Source: Ruminococcaceae bacterium BL-6
GTDB taxonomy: Bacteria > Bacillota > Clostridia > Oscillospirales > Acutalibacteraceae
Length of the DNA stretch: 64,000 nucleotides
Assembly (NCBI GenBank): GCA_902810075.1
Contig: LR778135.1
Span: forward strand, 1,860,001 to 1,924,000
Direction: 5' to 3'
A program made the translations under genes and the position numbers. Positions 18,082-25,941 of this stretch are shown in pieces. The notes under the pieces are model-generated. The model saw only the letters and a list, made by a program, of their open reading frames with translations, had not been told where the DNA came from and did not search any database. Every line of letters starts with the position of its first letter. Position 1 is the first letter of the stretch.

Positions 18082-18939
18082 TTACTTATGAATATCGCGG
18101 TGGCTGACGCTGGTCCTTTTGTTCTGCTCCAGCAGATGGTCGTACAAAAGCTGCGCCAGCACCACCGAACGGTGGCGGCCGCCGGTGCAGCCGACGGCGA
18201 CGACCAGCTGGCTTTTGCCCTCGTCGCAGTAAAGCGGCAGCATATAGTCAATCAGGTCGAGAAAGCGTTTGACAAAGCCCTTGGTCTGATCCCACTTCAT
18301 CACATATTCCCGTACGGGCTCGTCGAGCCCGGTCAGCTTTTTCAGTTCGTCCACATAAAAGGGGTTCGGCAGGCAGCGCACGTCAAAAACGAGGTCCGCT
18401 TCCGACGGGATACCGTACTTGAACCCGAAGGAAACGCAGTGGACCATCAGCGCCTCCGAGGCATCCCCCAGAAAAAGGCTGGAGATCCGCTCTTTGAGCT
18501 GCGCCGGGGAAAGGTAAGAAGTATCGATGATATAGTCGGAGCACTCGCGCACCGTCTTCAGGATCCTGCGCTCCGTCTTGACCGCTTCTTCCAGCGAGCC
18601 GAGGCAGTTCTCGGCCAGCGGGTGCTTCCTTCTCGTCTCTTTGAAGCGGTTGATCAGGACCATGTCGTTCGCATCCAGAAAAAGGATCTTATAGGCCTTC
18701 CCCTCTTCCTTCATCAGGTCCAGCGTTTCAAAAAGGCTGTCGAACATGTTGCCGCCGCGGATATCGGTGACGGCCGCCACCCGTTTGAACCCTCCCTTGG
18801 CCTGACGGCAAAGATCGTAAAAAGTCGGGATCAGCTTGGGCGGAATGTTGTCCACACAATAAAAGCCGATATCCTCCAGGGCGTTCACCGCCCTGGATTT
18901 TCCGGCCCCCGAAAGCCCTGTTACAATGATAAATTCCAT
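18082..18939 (-). CDS. rapZ: RNase adapter/nucleotide-binding protein RapZ (YvcJ)
   Basis: This 285-residue protein shows the RapZ/YvcJ layout. An N-terminal P-loop GLSGAGKS (residues 8-15) hydrolyses ATP or GTP, and VDNIPPKLIP follows. The C-terminal domain has FGFKYGIPSEADLVFDVRCLPNPF and GCTGGRHRSV, which is a small-RNA or metabolite-binding surface in E. coli RapZ. In Firmicutes the protein affects competence and cell-wall carbon flow. It is part of the run hprK-PHP-murB-rapZ-whiA-dnaE-pfkA, all on the same strand with short gaps. Confidence 0.95.
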   Translation of the reverse strand: MEFIIVTGLSGAGKSRAVNALEDIGFYCVDNIPPKLIPTFYDLCRQAKGGFKRVAAVTDIRGGNMFDSLFETLDLMKEEGKAYKILFLDANDMVLINRFKETRRKHPLAENCLGSLEEAVKTERRILKTVRECSDYIIDTSYLSPAQLKERISSLFLGDASEALMVHCVSFGFKYGIPSEADLVFDVRCLPNPFYVDELKKLTGLDEPVREYVMKWDQTKGFVKRFLDLIDYMLPLYCDEGKSQLVVAVGCTGGRHRSVVLAQLLYDHLLEQNKRTSVSHRDIHK

Positions 18940-18969
18940 TTCCCGTTCCCCCCGAGCATAAGGCTCCTT

Positions 18970-19881
18970 TTATGATCCGATTGTTTTGACCTCGCATTCC
19001 AGCAATACCCCCGTTTTCTGAAAAACGGTGTTCTGGATCACGGAGATCAGCTTTAAGACATCCTCGCATGTCGCGCCGCCGCTGTTGACGATGAAGCCCG
19101 CGTGCTTGCTGCTCACTACGGCTCCGCCGACGCTTCTTCCCTTCAGCCCGCACTGCTCGATCAGCGTGCCGGCGAAACGGCCCTCCGGCCGCTTGAAAAC
19201 GCTGCCTGCGCTGGGAAATTCCAGCGGCTGCTTGGATTTTCTGCGGCCGATCAGGTCGTCCATCCTCGCGCGGATTTCCGCCGCGTCCCCCTGGGCGAGC
19301 CGGACTTTCAGGAAAAGGATGGCCGCCTTGTTGTCGGTGTAGGCGCTGTGCCGGTAGGAAAGGCACAGATCCCCGCCTTCCAGCTTGCCGAATTCCCCGG
19401 CGCGCGTCAGGTGGCTGCACGAAACCAGAATATTCTTCATCTCGCCGCCGTAGGCTCCCGCGTTCATAAAGGCGGCGCCGCCCGCCGTGCCGGGGATTCC
19501 CCACAGGAACTCCGCGCCCGTCAGGGAATTTTTCAGCGCGAACGAACAAAGGGAAGAAAGCGGCGCGCCCGCGCCGCAGCTGACGGTATGGTTTTGGCAG
19601 AGCCTGATCCGGCAGAAATCGCCGGTCAGCGCAAGGACCATGCCGCGGATTCCCCTGTCGCTCACCAGCATATTCGACCCGTTCCCCATCACAAGATAAG
19701 GCACTTCCAGAAGATTCGCCTGCCGCACCAGCTTCTGAAGAACGTTTCTGTTCTTCACGAAGACGAAAAGGTCGGCGGGCCCCCCGATCCGAAAGGTCGT
19801 ATGGCGGCTCATCGGTTCCTGGCAGGAACAGGCGCATCCCAAATTTTGGGCCAGCCGGGAAAGCTGTTCTATCTCGCTCAT
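18970..19881 (-). CDS. murB: UDP-N-acetylenolpyruvoylglucosamine reductase
   Basis: This 303-residue enzyme reduces UDP-GlcNAc-enolpyruvate to UDP-MurNAc with NADPH and FAD. It is the short type II MurB without the Tyr loop. Motifs are MSRHTTFRIGGPADLFV, the FAD-binding VMGNGSNMLVSDRGIRG, FLWGIPGTAGGAAFMNAGAYGG (cited in part), and the catalytic Ser in SAGSVFKRP with Glu near LECEVK at the C-terminus. ATG at 19881 has GGAGG eight bases ahead. The longer reading starts at TTG inside the ribosome site. Confidence 0.95.
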   Translation of the reverse strand: MSEIEQLSRLAQNLGCACSCQEPMSRHTTFRIGGPADLFVFVKNRNVLQKLVRQANLLEVPYLVMGNGSNMLVSDRGIRGMVLALTGDFCRIRLCQNHTVSCGAGAPLSSLCSFALKNSLTGAEFLWGIPGTAGGAAFMNAGAYGGEMKNILVSCSHLTRAGEFGKLEGGDLCLSYRHSAYTDNKAAILFLKVRLAQGDAAEIRARMDDLIGRRKSKQPLEFPSAGSVFKRPEGRFAGTLIEQCGLKGRSVGGAVVSSKHAGFIVNSGGATCEDVLKLISVIQNTVFQKTGVLLECEVKTIGS

Positions 19882-19907
19882 GGAAAAAGCCTCCAATTTT
19901 CTTTCCG

Positions 19908-20651
19908 TCAGGATTCGGAGCCGTCTTCGGAAAAGACGGAGGTATATTCTTTCAGGTACTGACGGAAGCGTTCAATGCTGGAATTGACCACCAGCTCTTC
20001 GGGAAAATCGATCTCCCGAAGCATGCGCAGAGCGTGGCCGTACGACCCGAGCATGGTATGAAAATGGGCGTCGGAATTGACCACGACGGGGACTCCGTGC
20101 TTTTTGCAGAGCTCCGCGATCTTAACGCAGTTCGGGACGGACGATTTGCGCATGAGAAAGCTGTTTTCATTGATTTCCACCAGCTTGCCGCGGCGCCCGA
20201 ATTCCGGGATGACGCGCTCGTAATCGTAGAGGAACTGCGGGCTTCCGCTGTGGCCGATCACCCGGACGGCCGGGTTTTCGGCCACCCTGAGCCACGCTTC
20301 GGTGCATTCCTCCGGGGTGAGCGGGCCGTCCCGCATGGTCACCCCGTGCATCGAGGCGACGATCCAGTCGAGCCGGCCGATGTCGTCCGGGGAGACATCC
20401 AGCTCGCCGGCGGCGGAAACGACGTTCGCCTCCGCGCCGCGCAGGATCAGGACGCCCGAAAGGCGGCGCGGGATTGCGACAAGGTTGTGGAAATACCAGC
20501 GTCCCGGGGCGCCAGGCATCTGCGGGCCGTGATCCGTGAGCGCGATGGCGTAAAGGCCCGCCTTCGCCGCCGCGTCGGCCATTTCCGCAACGGTGCTGTA
20601 CGCATGGGTGGACGCCAGCGTATGACAATGGGTATCCGCGATAATCTTCAT
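19908..20651 (-). CDS. PHP-domain phosphatase (YcdX-like)
   Basis: This 247-residue protein is a stand-alone PHP-superfamily metal-dependent phosphoesterase. Metal ligands are visible in the classic order: DTHCHT (residues 6-11), ALTDHGPQMPG, ASMHG, and VVVNSDAHF near residue 190. YcdX-type proteins bind three zinc ions and hydrolyse phosphate esters, but the physiological substrate is unknown. It lies 26 bases from murB and 17 bases from hprK, so all three are probably cotranscribed. Confidence 0.88.
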   Translation of the reverse strand: MKIIADTHCHTLASTHAYSTVAEMADAAAKAGLYAIALTDHGPQMPGAPGRWYFHNLVAIPRRLSGVLILRGAEANVVSAAGELDVSPDDIGRLDWIVASMHGVTMRDGPLTPEECTEAWLRVAENPAVRVIGHSGSPQFLYDYERVIPEFGRRGKLVEINENSFLMRKSSVPNCVKIAELCKKHGVPVVVNSDAHFHTMLGSYGHALRMLREIDFPEELVVNSSIERFRQYLKEYTSVFSEDGSES

Positions 20652-20668
20652 CTTTTGCTCCTGTATTT

Positions 20669-21658
20669 TTAAAGATCCAGATCGAGTTTCTTTTCCTGTT
20701 CCCGAAGCATGGAAACATCCATGCCAAGGCTCGTGAGCAGTTCCTGCGCCGCGTTGAAGCCCATCTTTTTCTGGCGGTTGTTCATCGCAGCGACTTCAAT
20801 GATCACGGCGAGGTTGCGCCCCGGCTTCACCGGGATGGTGAGCACGGGGACCCGGATGCCGAGGATTTCGGTATAGTCGTTTTCCAGCCCCATCCGGTCG
20901 TAGGTTTTTCCGCTGTCCCACGGCTCCATATTGATGACGATGTCGATCTCCTGCGACATCTTGACCGCGCCCATGCCGAAAATCCGGCGGGCGTTGATAA
21001 TGCCTATGCCGCGCAGCTCGATAAAATGACGGATGTTCGGCGGCGAGGAGCCCACCAGCGACTTTGCGGAAACGCGCCGGATCTCCACCGCGTCATCCGC
21101 GACGAGGCGGTGCCCCCTTTTGATCAGCTCAATGGCCGTTTCGCTCTTCCCGATCCCGCTGTCCCCCACCAGAAGGATCCCCTCGCCGTAAACCTCCACC
21201 AGAACGCCGTGGCGCGTGATGCGGGGGGCGAGCTCCACGCTCATATAGGAAACCAGTGCGGCCACCAGCGCGGATGTCGCGTCGGGCGTGCTGAAAATAG
21301 GCACCTCGTAGATTTGCGCGGCCTCCAGCAGTTCCGGCATCGGCTCGATGTTTCTGGCGACGATCACCGCGGGTGATTTCTTCGAAAGGAGCGTGTTGAG
21401 GGAAACCTGCCGCTCTTCCGGCGTAAAGCCTTTCAGAAACGCGGTCTCCGCGTTGCCCATAATCAGAATCCGGCTGCGGTCGAAATAATCGAAGAAGCCG
21501 TTCAGCTCCAGCCCCGGCCGGTTGACATCCATCGAAGAGATCAGCACCTGATCCGGGTCGCAGGGCAGATATACCGTTTTCAGGGAAAGTTCCTTCATTA
21601 TCTTGGAAAGAGGGACGGTAAAGACCTTTTCCTTTCCCTCATCAGAATCAATCGACAT
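20669..21658 (-). CDS. hprK: HPr kinase/phosphorylase
   Basis: This bifunctional enzyme phosphorylates HPr on Ser46 in response to glycolytic intermediates and dephosphorylates it when phosphate is high, controlling carbon catabolite repression. Motifs are the Walker A GDSGIGKSE, the catalytic His in VADDAVEIRRVS region, and the HprK signature ELRGIGIINARRIFG. The N-terminal domain has KTVYLPCDPDQVL. The ATG at 21658 was chosen because AGGTGG lies five bases upstream; GTG at 21667 is an alternative that would overlap that site. It is the first gene of the run down to pfkA. Confidence 0.96.
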   Translation of the reverse strand: MSIDSDEGKEKVFTVPLSKIMKELSLKTVYLPCDPDQVLISSMDVNRPGLELNGFFDYFDRSRILIMGNAETAFLKGFTPEERQVSLNTLLSKKSPAVIVARNIEPMPELLEAAQIYEVPIFSTPDATSALVAALVSYMSVELAPRITRHGVLVEVYGEGILLVGDSGIGKSETAIELIKRGHRLVADDAVEIRRVSAKSLVGSSPPNIRHFIELRGIGIINARRIFGMGAVKMSQEIDIVINMEPWDSGKTYDRMGLENDYTEILGIRVPVLTIPVKPGRNLAVIIEVAAMNNRQKKMGFNAAQELLTSLGMDVSMLREQEKKLDLDL

Positions 21659-21659
21659 C

Positions 21660-21811
21660 CAGTCCACCTACTTTTCCTTCAAAAAATAAAATACCTGTAT
21701 TTTCCTGGCACAATATCTGGTACAATATTATTATATCTTAACCGGCATGAAGTTTAAAGTCAAATGATGATAAAAATTTATACAGGAGCTCCGTGTTGAA
21801 CCCAGGGAAAT
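21660..21811 (-). promoter_or_regulatory. hprK leader and promoter region
   Basis: On the minus strand a TTGACT and a TAAGAT hexamer are separated by 17 bases (about 21735-21765), followed closely by a second TATAAT-like sequence. This AT-rich stretch is the likely start of the hprK to pfkA transcription unit. Confidence 0.45.
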
Positions 21812-21976
21812 TGTGGTATAATAGCCGCAAGACGGCTATTATACCGGCTTCGCCAATTTAAAATATACCACAACGGCGCTTCGCGCCTGTGGTATAATAG
21901 CCGCAAGACGGCTATTATACCGGCTTCGCCAATTTATAAATATACCACAACGGCGCTTCGCGCCTGTGGTATAATA
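21812..21976. repeat. Tandem 76/77-bp palindromic repeat with built-in -10 sequences
   Basis: Unit 1 is 21812-21887 (76 bases), unit 2 is 21888-21964 (77 bases), and a third begins at 21965 with TGTGGTATAATA. The two full units differ by one inserted base. Each contains one perfect hairpin, GGTATAATAGCCG-CAAGA-CGGCTATTATACC, and a second, ATACCACA..GGCGC-TTC-GCGCC.TGTGGTAT, which runs into the next unit. The palindromes place an extended -10 element (TGGTATAAT) at each junction. The last copy lies about 50 bases ahead of the glycosyltransferase gene and may act as its promoter. Confidence 0.9.
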
Positions 21977-22026
21977 ACTGAGAAAAATTTGGGACAATCT
22001 CCTGTATTCTGAACTGGGAGGCAGTT

Positions 22027-23208
22027 ATGAAAGTTGCTATTTTTACCGAGACGTATCTTCCCCAGACCTCCGCTGTGGAAACGCAGGTTTTTATACTGGC
22101 GAAAAGCCTGAAGAAAATGGGCCACGACGTTCTGGTGGTCACCTCTGACATGGAATCGGATGAATGCTATTCGGAGCAGGACATGCTGTTTTGCCCGGCC
22201 AGGCCCGCGCGCAACGTGTACGGGCAGAAGGCGAAGCAGAGAAAGCTTTCCCGGCTGAAAGAGCGGCTGGATGAGTTCAACCCGGATGTGATCCATCTGT
22301 TCACCTTCTGGCAGGTGGGCGGGCTCGGCCTGAAGTACGCGCTGGCGCACGACCTTCCGCTGATGACGACGGTCCAGAAAATTCTGGACCCGCAGTCCGC
22401 ATTCGGAAAAAGGAAAGTTCTGGGGATCGCCGACCGCGCGCGCTACCGGAGCACCTTCCACAAGGCGCTCGCCTTTTCGGACCATATCACAAGCCCCTCG
22501 GTAAAAGTCTGCAAAAAGCTCCGCCCGATCTGCCGGAACAAACAGATCCGCCCGATCCCGCTGTTCATCAACACCGAGCTTTTCACCCGGGAAGCCGTAT
22601 TCGAGGAAAAAAAGCGCGAGGCCATGCGCCGGCGCCTGGGGCTGGGCGACAAAGCCGGAATCCTTTCGGTGGGCGCGCTCACGCGGGAAAATCGGACGGA
22701 AACCCTCTTGGAAAACTGGGTGAAGGCGGGCTCAAAGCTGCAGCTTGTCCTTGTGGGAAGCGGCCCGGAGCTGGAAAACCTGCGCAGCAAGGCGAACCTG
22801 CTCGGCATCGCTTCCCGGGTGTCGTTCGCCGGGGTCATCCCGCACGAAGAGATGAATCTCTGCTATCATCTCTGCACCGCTTTCGTGAGCGCCGGCGTCT
22901 CGGATTCGATGAAGGCGGCGCCCCTGGAGGCCATCGCCTGCGGCCTGCCGGCGATCCTTCCGAAAGAGAGCGCGGATGCCGGCCTGATCACCGAAAGGGT
23001 CAACGGATTTCTCTATGCGAACTCCGTCGCATTCCTGGACATCATCAAAAATTTTGAATCGCTGGATCCGGAAAAGGAGCTGCTGATGAAAAAGCTGGTC
23101 AGCCGCACCGTGGAAACGATGAGCATTGAAAATCAGGCGAAAGCGTTCCTGAAAAGCTATGTGATCACCCAGAAGCAGCATTATAAAAGGGCGGAGGAAC
23201 TGGAGTAA
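22027..23208 (+). CDS. GT4-family glycosyltransferase
   Basis: This 393-residue protein is a GT-B fold glycosyltransferase of family 4. The N-terminal half begins KVAIFTETYLPQTSAVETQV with the acceptor-domain pattern, and VIHLFTFWQVGGLGLKYA follows. The donor-binding half has GAGILSVGALTRENR, LVLVGSGPELENLR, FAGVIPHEEMN, and the E-x7-E-like motif DSMKAAPLEAIACGLPAI. It resembles 1,2-diacylglycerol or mannosyl transferases, but the acceptor cannot be assigned. GGGAGGCAGTT precedes the ATG. The gene is transcribed away from hprK and is bounded downstream by a strong terminator. Confidence 0.9.
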   Translation: MKVAIFTETYLPQTSAVETQVFILAKSLKKMGHDVLVVTSDMESDECYSEQDMLFCPARPARNVYGQKAKQRKLSRLKERLDEFNPDVIHLFTFWQVGGLGLKYALAHDLPLMTTVQKILDPQSAFGKRKVLGIADRARYRSTFHKALAFSDHITSPSVKVCKKLRPICRNKQIRPIPLFINTELFTREAVFEEKKREAMRRRLGLGDKAGILSVGALTRENRTETLLENWVKAGSKLQLVLVGSGPELENLRSKANLLGIASRVSFAGVIPHEEMNLCYHLCTAFVSAGVSDSMKAAPLEAIACGLPAILPKESADAGLITERVNGFLYANSVAFLDIIKNFESLDPEKELLMKKLVSRTVETMSIENQAKAFLKSYVITQKQHYKRAEELE

Positions 23209-23271
23209 CCTTTCTGCCGAAAAAAGGGAAAGCACCGCGTTTTGACGGATATATGCCGCGGAAACACGATA

Positions 23272-23312
23272 AAAAGGAGAAAATACCATTTTGGTATTTT
23301 CTCCTTTTTTCA
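23272..23312. terminator. Bidirectional terminator
   Basis: AAAAAGGAGAAAATACC pairs with GGTATTTTCTCCTTTTT over 17 bases. It ends the glycosyltransferase unit on the plus strand and can also end secF on the minus strand. Confidence 0.9.
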
Positions 23313-23393
23313 GGAAAGTATTTAGGCCTTGTTCGATCAGTCGAAATCTCGGCACGCAATTTCGCGTACCGGGCTTTTTTTCGCGCCCGCGTT

Positions 23394-24365
23394 TTATTTT
23401 TTGGACTTTTTGGCGGGAGCATTTTCCAGCCTCTGCTTTGCCTTGTGATTCTGCCACATCACATACAGCGGGCCGGCGATGCAGACGGAGGAATAGCAGC
23501 CGGTCACGATGCCGACCATCATGGGCAGCGCGAAGGTTTTCACCGTGTCCAGGCCGAAGATGGCGCCAACCACGAACACCGTGGCGATCGACAGAAAGGT
23601 GCAGGACGCCGTGTAGACAGAACGGGTGAACGTCTGATTGATGCTGGTGTCGACCAGCACACTGTACTCCGTCTTCGGGCCCATCAGCCTGCGGTTTTCG
23701 CGGATACGGTCGTAAATGATGATCGTATCGTTCAGCGAATAGCCCAGAATCGTCAGGACGACGGCGATAAAGTTGTCGTTGAGCGGCATCCGGAAAATAA
23801 TGAACGTGAAATAGACCATCAGCACATCGTGCAGCAGCGCGATAATGGCCATTGCGCCCGCGGAAGCGCCGCCGATTTTCTTAAACCGCAGGGCAATATA
23901 AATAATCAGAAGAAGGAAGGCGATCACGATGGAAATGATGCATTTCAGCAGGAAATCGCGCCCCATGACGGGATTGATCGAGTTGGATTCCACCACCGTG
24001 AAATTTGCGTTCGGATATTCCTTTGCCAGATCGGCCGCCACAGCCTGCTGCTTTTCCAGCGAAAGGGACTCGGTTCCCGCAAAGGCCAGGGAGACATTGT
24101 TCTGTCCGGTGCTGCCCGTTTTTTTCACGTCTTTGCTGATGGTCACCGTAACCGGCTTGTCCGTGGTCTGCTGCACGATCCGCTGGACGTCTTCCTGGTC
24201 GATCGTTCCGGTGTAGGAGTATCTGAGGACTGCGCCGCCGGTGAACTTGATATCCAGCTGGGTTCCGTAAATGAAATTGAAGATCAGGCCGACCAGCATG
24301 ATCCCGATGGAAATTGCAAAATAGATTTTTCTGTGCTCAAAAAATCCGATATGAAATTTTTTCAT
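23394..24365 (-). CDS. secF: Protein translocase subunit SecF
   Basis: This 323-residue protein is SecF, which works with SecD to drive late steps of Sec-dependent secretion using the proton or sodium gradient. The first transmembrane segment is IYFAISIGIMLVGLIFNF, followed by the signature DIKFTGGAVL. Five more segments follow the periplasmic loop, with VLTILGYSLNDTIIIYDRIREN (the RND motif, cited in part) and FALPMMVGIVTGCYSSVCIA. The start ATG overlaps the secD stop as ATGA, so the two are coupled. GGAGGTGCCGCACA precedes it. Confidence 0.96.
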   Translation of the reverse strand: MKKFHIGFFEHRKIYFAISIGIMLVGLIFNFIYGTQLDIKFTGGAVLRYSYTGTIDQEDVQRIVQQTTDKPVTVTISKDVKKTGSTGQNNVSLAFAGTESLSLEKQQAVAADLAKEYPNANFTVVESNSINPVMGRDFLLKCIISIVIAFLLLIIYIALRFKKIGGASAGAMAIIALLHDVLMVYFTFIIFRMPLNDNFIAVVLTILGYSLNDTIIIYDRIRENRRLMGPKTEYSVLVDTSINQTFTRSVYTASCTFLSIATVFVVGAIFGLDTVKTFALPMMVGIVTGCYSSVCIAGPLYVMWQNHKAKQRLENAPAKKSKK

Positions 24366-25771
24366 TGTGCGGCACCTCCATACAGCCATTTGTTACGCGC
24401 AAATTGAAACCCGGAGATGGATTTCGTCATCAGACGGGTTGCGGTAACACCCATCAGGAAGTTGCCGATTACGCCGATCAGCAGCGTATAGCCGAAGGAA
24501 TAGATGGAGCCTGTGGTAGACGGCCCGAAGAACAGGGAGAGGATATTGGTGGGGCCGAATACGAGCATCAGAATCAGCGCCACGATGATAACCGTGATGT
24601 TGCCGTCGAAAATGGCCCAGAAGCTGTTCTCATCGCCGCGCTGAATCGAGCCATCCAGCGTTTTGCCGGCCCAAAGCTCTTCCTTGATTCTGGTGGCGGT
24701 GATGATGTTCGCATCGACGCCCATGCCGACCGAAAGGATGATGCCGGCAAGGCCCGGGAGCGTAAGGGTAAAGCTGGGCAGGAACGGGAAATATCCCGAA
24801 ACGGCCGCGAAGGACAGGGCGACCTGCCCCATCAGCGCGATGACCGCGATCAGGCCGGGCAGGCGGAACACGATCAGCATGAACAGCGATACCAGCGCAA
24901 AGGCGATGCAGCCCGCAAGGAACATTGCATCCAGCGAAGAATCGCCGAGCGAAGGATTGATGGAGCTGAAGTTCGTCGTGGAAAGCTTGAACGGCAGCGC
25001 GCCGGCATTGATCTTCGCCGCAAGCGCGGAGGCTTCCTGCGCGGTGAAATTACCGGTGATGGTGCATTTTCCGTCCGTGATGACAGCATCCACCCTCGGG
25101 GCGGAAATCATCACGTCATCCATCCAGATGGAAATCGTCTGGCCGTTCAGGCGCTCAGTGGCTTCGGCAAATTTTTTCGCGCCGTCGCCGCTGAGCTCCA
25201 GCGCGACCAGGTAGGAGGACTTGCCCGTCGTCTCATCCTGCGTCATTTCCGATTTGGCACTGGTGACGTCGGCGCCCTGCAGAATGATCTTTTCCGCGGT
25301 GGTCCCTTTCGGGGTTTTATAGACGGGTTGTCCGTCGGAGCCGGTCTCGGTCGTCGTGTACTCGCCGCCTTCGCGGAAGGTGAGCAGCGCGGTGGCGGAA
25401 AGCTCTTTCACGGCATTTTCCGGGTTGAAGCTCTTCTCGTCGTTCTTCCACGGGAAACGGACGATGATACGGTCGTTGTTATAATCCGTATAGATCTCAT
25501 AATCCGTGATGTTGTTTTTGACCATGCGCAGCTCGATGATGGACTTTGCGGAATTCAGCTGATCCTTGGTGGCTTTTTTGTTCGTTTCCGGAGAAAAGGT
25601 CGCTTCCACCCCGCCCCGGATGTCGATTCCCCACCGAATGTCACCCGCACCCTTTATCACAGTGGTGCTGTTATCGCCGTTTTGCACATGTATACCGAAC
25701 AGGGCGGTATAGGTTAAAAACAGGATAAGGAAGGCGACGATGAAAAACACTGGTTTTCCTACTCGCTTCAT
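24362..25771 (-). CDS. secD: Protein translocase subunit SecD
   Basis: This 469-residue protein has the SecD plan. A first membrane segment (VFFIVAFLILFLTYTALFG) is followed by DIRWGIDIRGGVEATF, the large extracytoplasmic P1 domain, and five membrane segments with the conserved TLPGLAGIILSVGMGVDANII (cited to 20 residues plus I) that carries the proton-relay Asp, then RIKEELWAGKTLDGSIQRGD. ATG at 25771 was chosen because GGAGG precedes it by eight bases; the longer reading to 25843 covers the leader. The leader also carries a long GC-rich hairpin (25801-25833). Confidence 0.96.
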   Translation of the reverse strand: MKRVGKPVFFIVAFLILFLTYTALFGIHVQNGDNSTTVIKGAGDIRWGIDIRGGVEATFSPETNKKATKDQLNSAKSIIELRMVKNNITDYEIYTDYNNDRIIVRFPWKNDEKSFNPENAVKELSATALLTFREGGEYTTTETGSDGQPVYKTPKGTTAEKIILQGADVTSAKSEMTQDETTGKSSYLVALELSGDGAKKFAEATERLNGQTISIWMDDVMISAPRVDAVITDGKCTITGNFTAQEASALAAKINAGALPFKLSTTNFSSINPSLGDSSLDAMFLAGCIAFALVSLFMLIVFRLPGLIAVIALMGQVALSFAAVSGYFPFLPSFTLTLPGLAGIILSVGMGVDANIITATRIKEELWAGKTLDGSIQRGDENSFWAIFDGNITVIIVALILMLVFGPTNILSLFFGPSTTGSIYSFGYTLLIGVIGNFLMGVTATRLMTKSISGFQFARNKWLYGGAAQ

Positions 25772-25800
25772 GCAGATATCCTCCAATAGCATAAGGTTCC

Positions 25801-25833
25801 CGCGGCTGCGGTCAAACATGACCCGCAGCCGCG
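25801..25833 (-). other. GC-rich hairpin in the secD leader
   Basis: CGCGGCTGCGG pairs with CCGCAGCCGCG, with extra pairing inside. There is no T run on the minus strand, so it is not an obvious terminator. It lies about 30 bases ahead of the secD start and could influence mRNA stability or translation. Confidence 0.6.
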
Positions 25834-25848
25834 AACATAACAAATTTT

Positions 25849-25877
25849 ATTATAAGATTCCCGACAAAAAATGTCAA
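25849..25877 (-). promoter_or_regulatory. Promoter of secDF
   Basis: On the minus strand TTGACA (25877-25872) and TATAAT (25854-25849) are separated by exactly 17 bases. Both hexamers are perfect consensus. Confidence 0.88.
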
Positions 25878-25941
25878 TGGATTCCCCGCAATATCGACAA
25901 GAAATATGCTATTGGCCCGGCCGCGGAGAAGCGCCCGGAAT

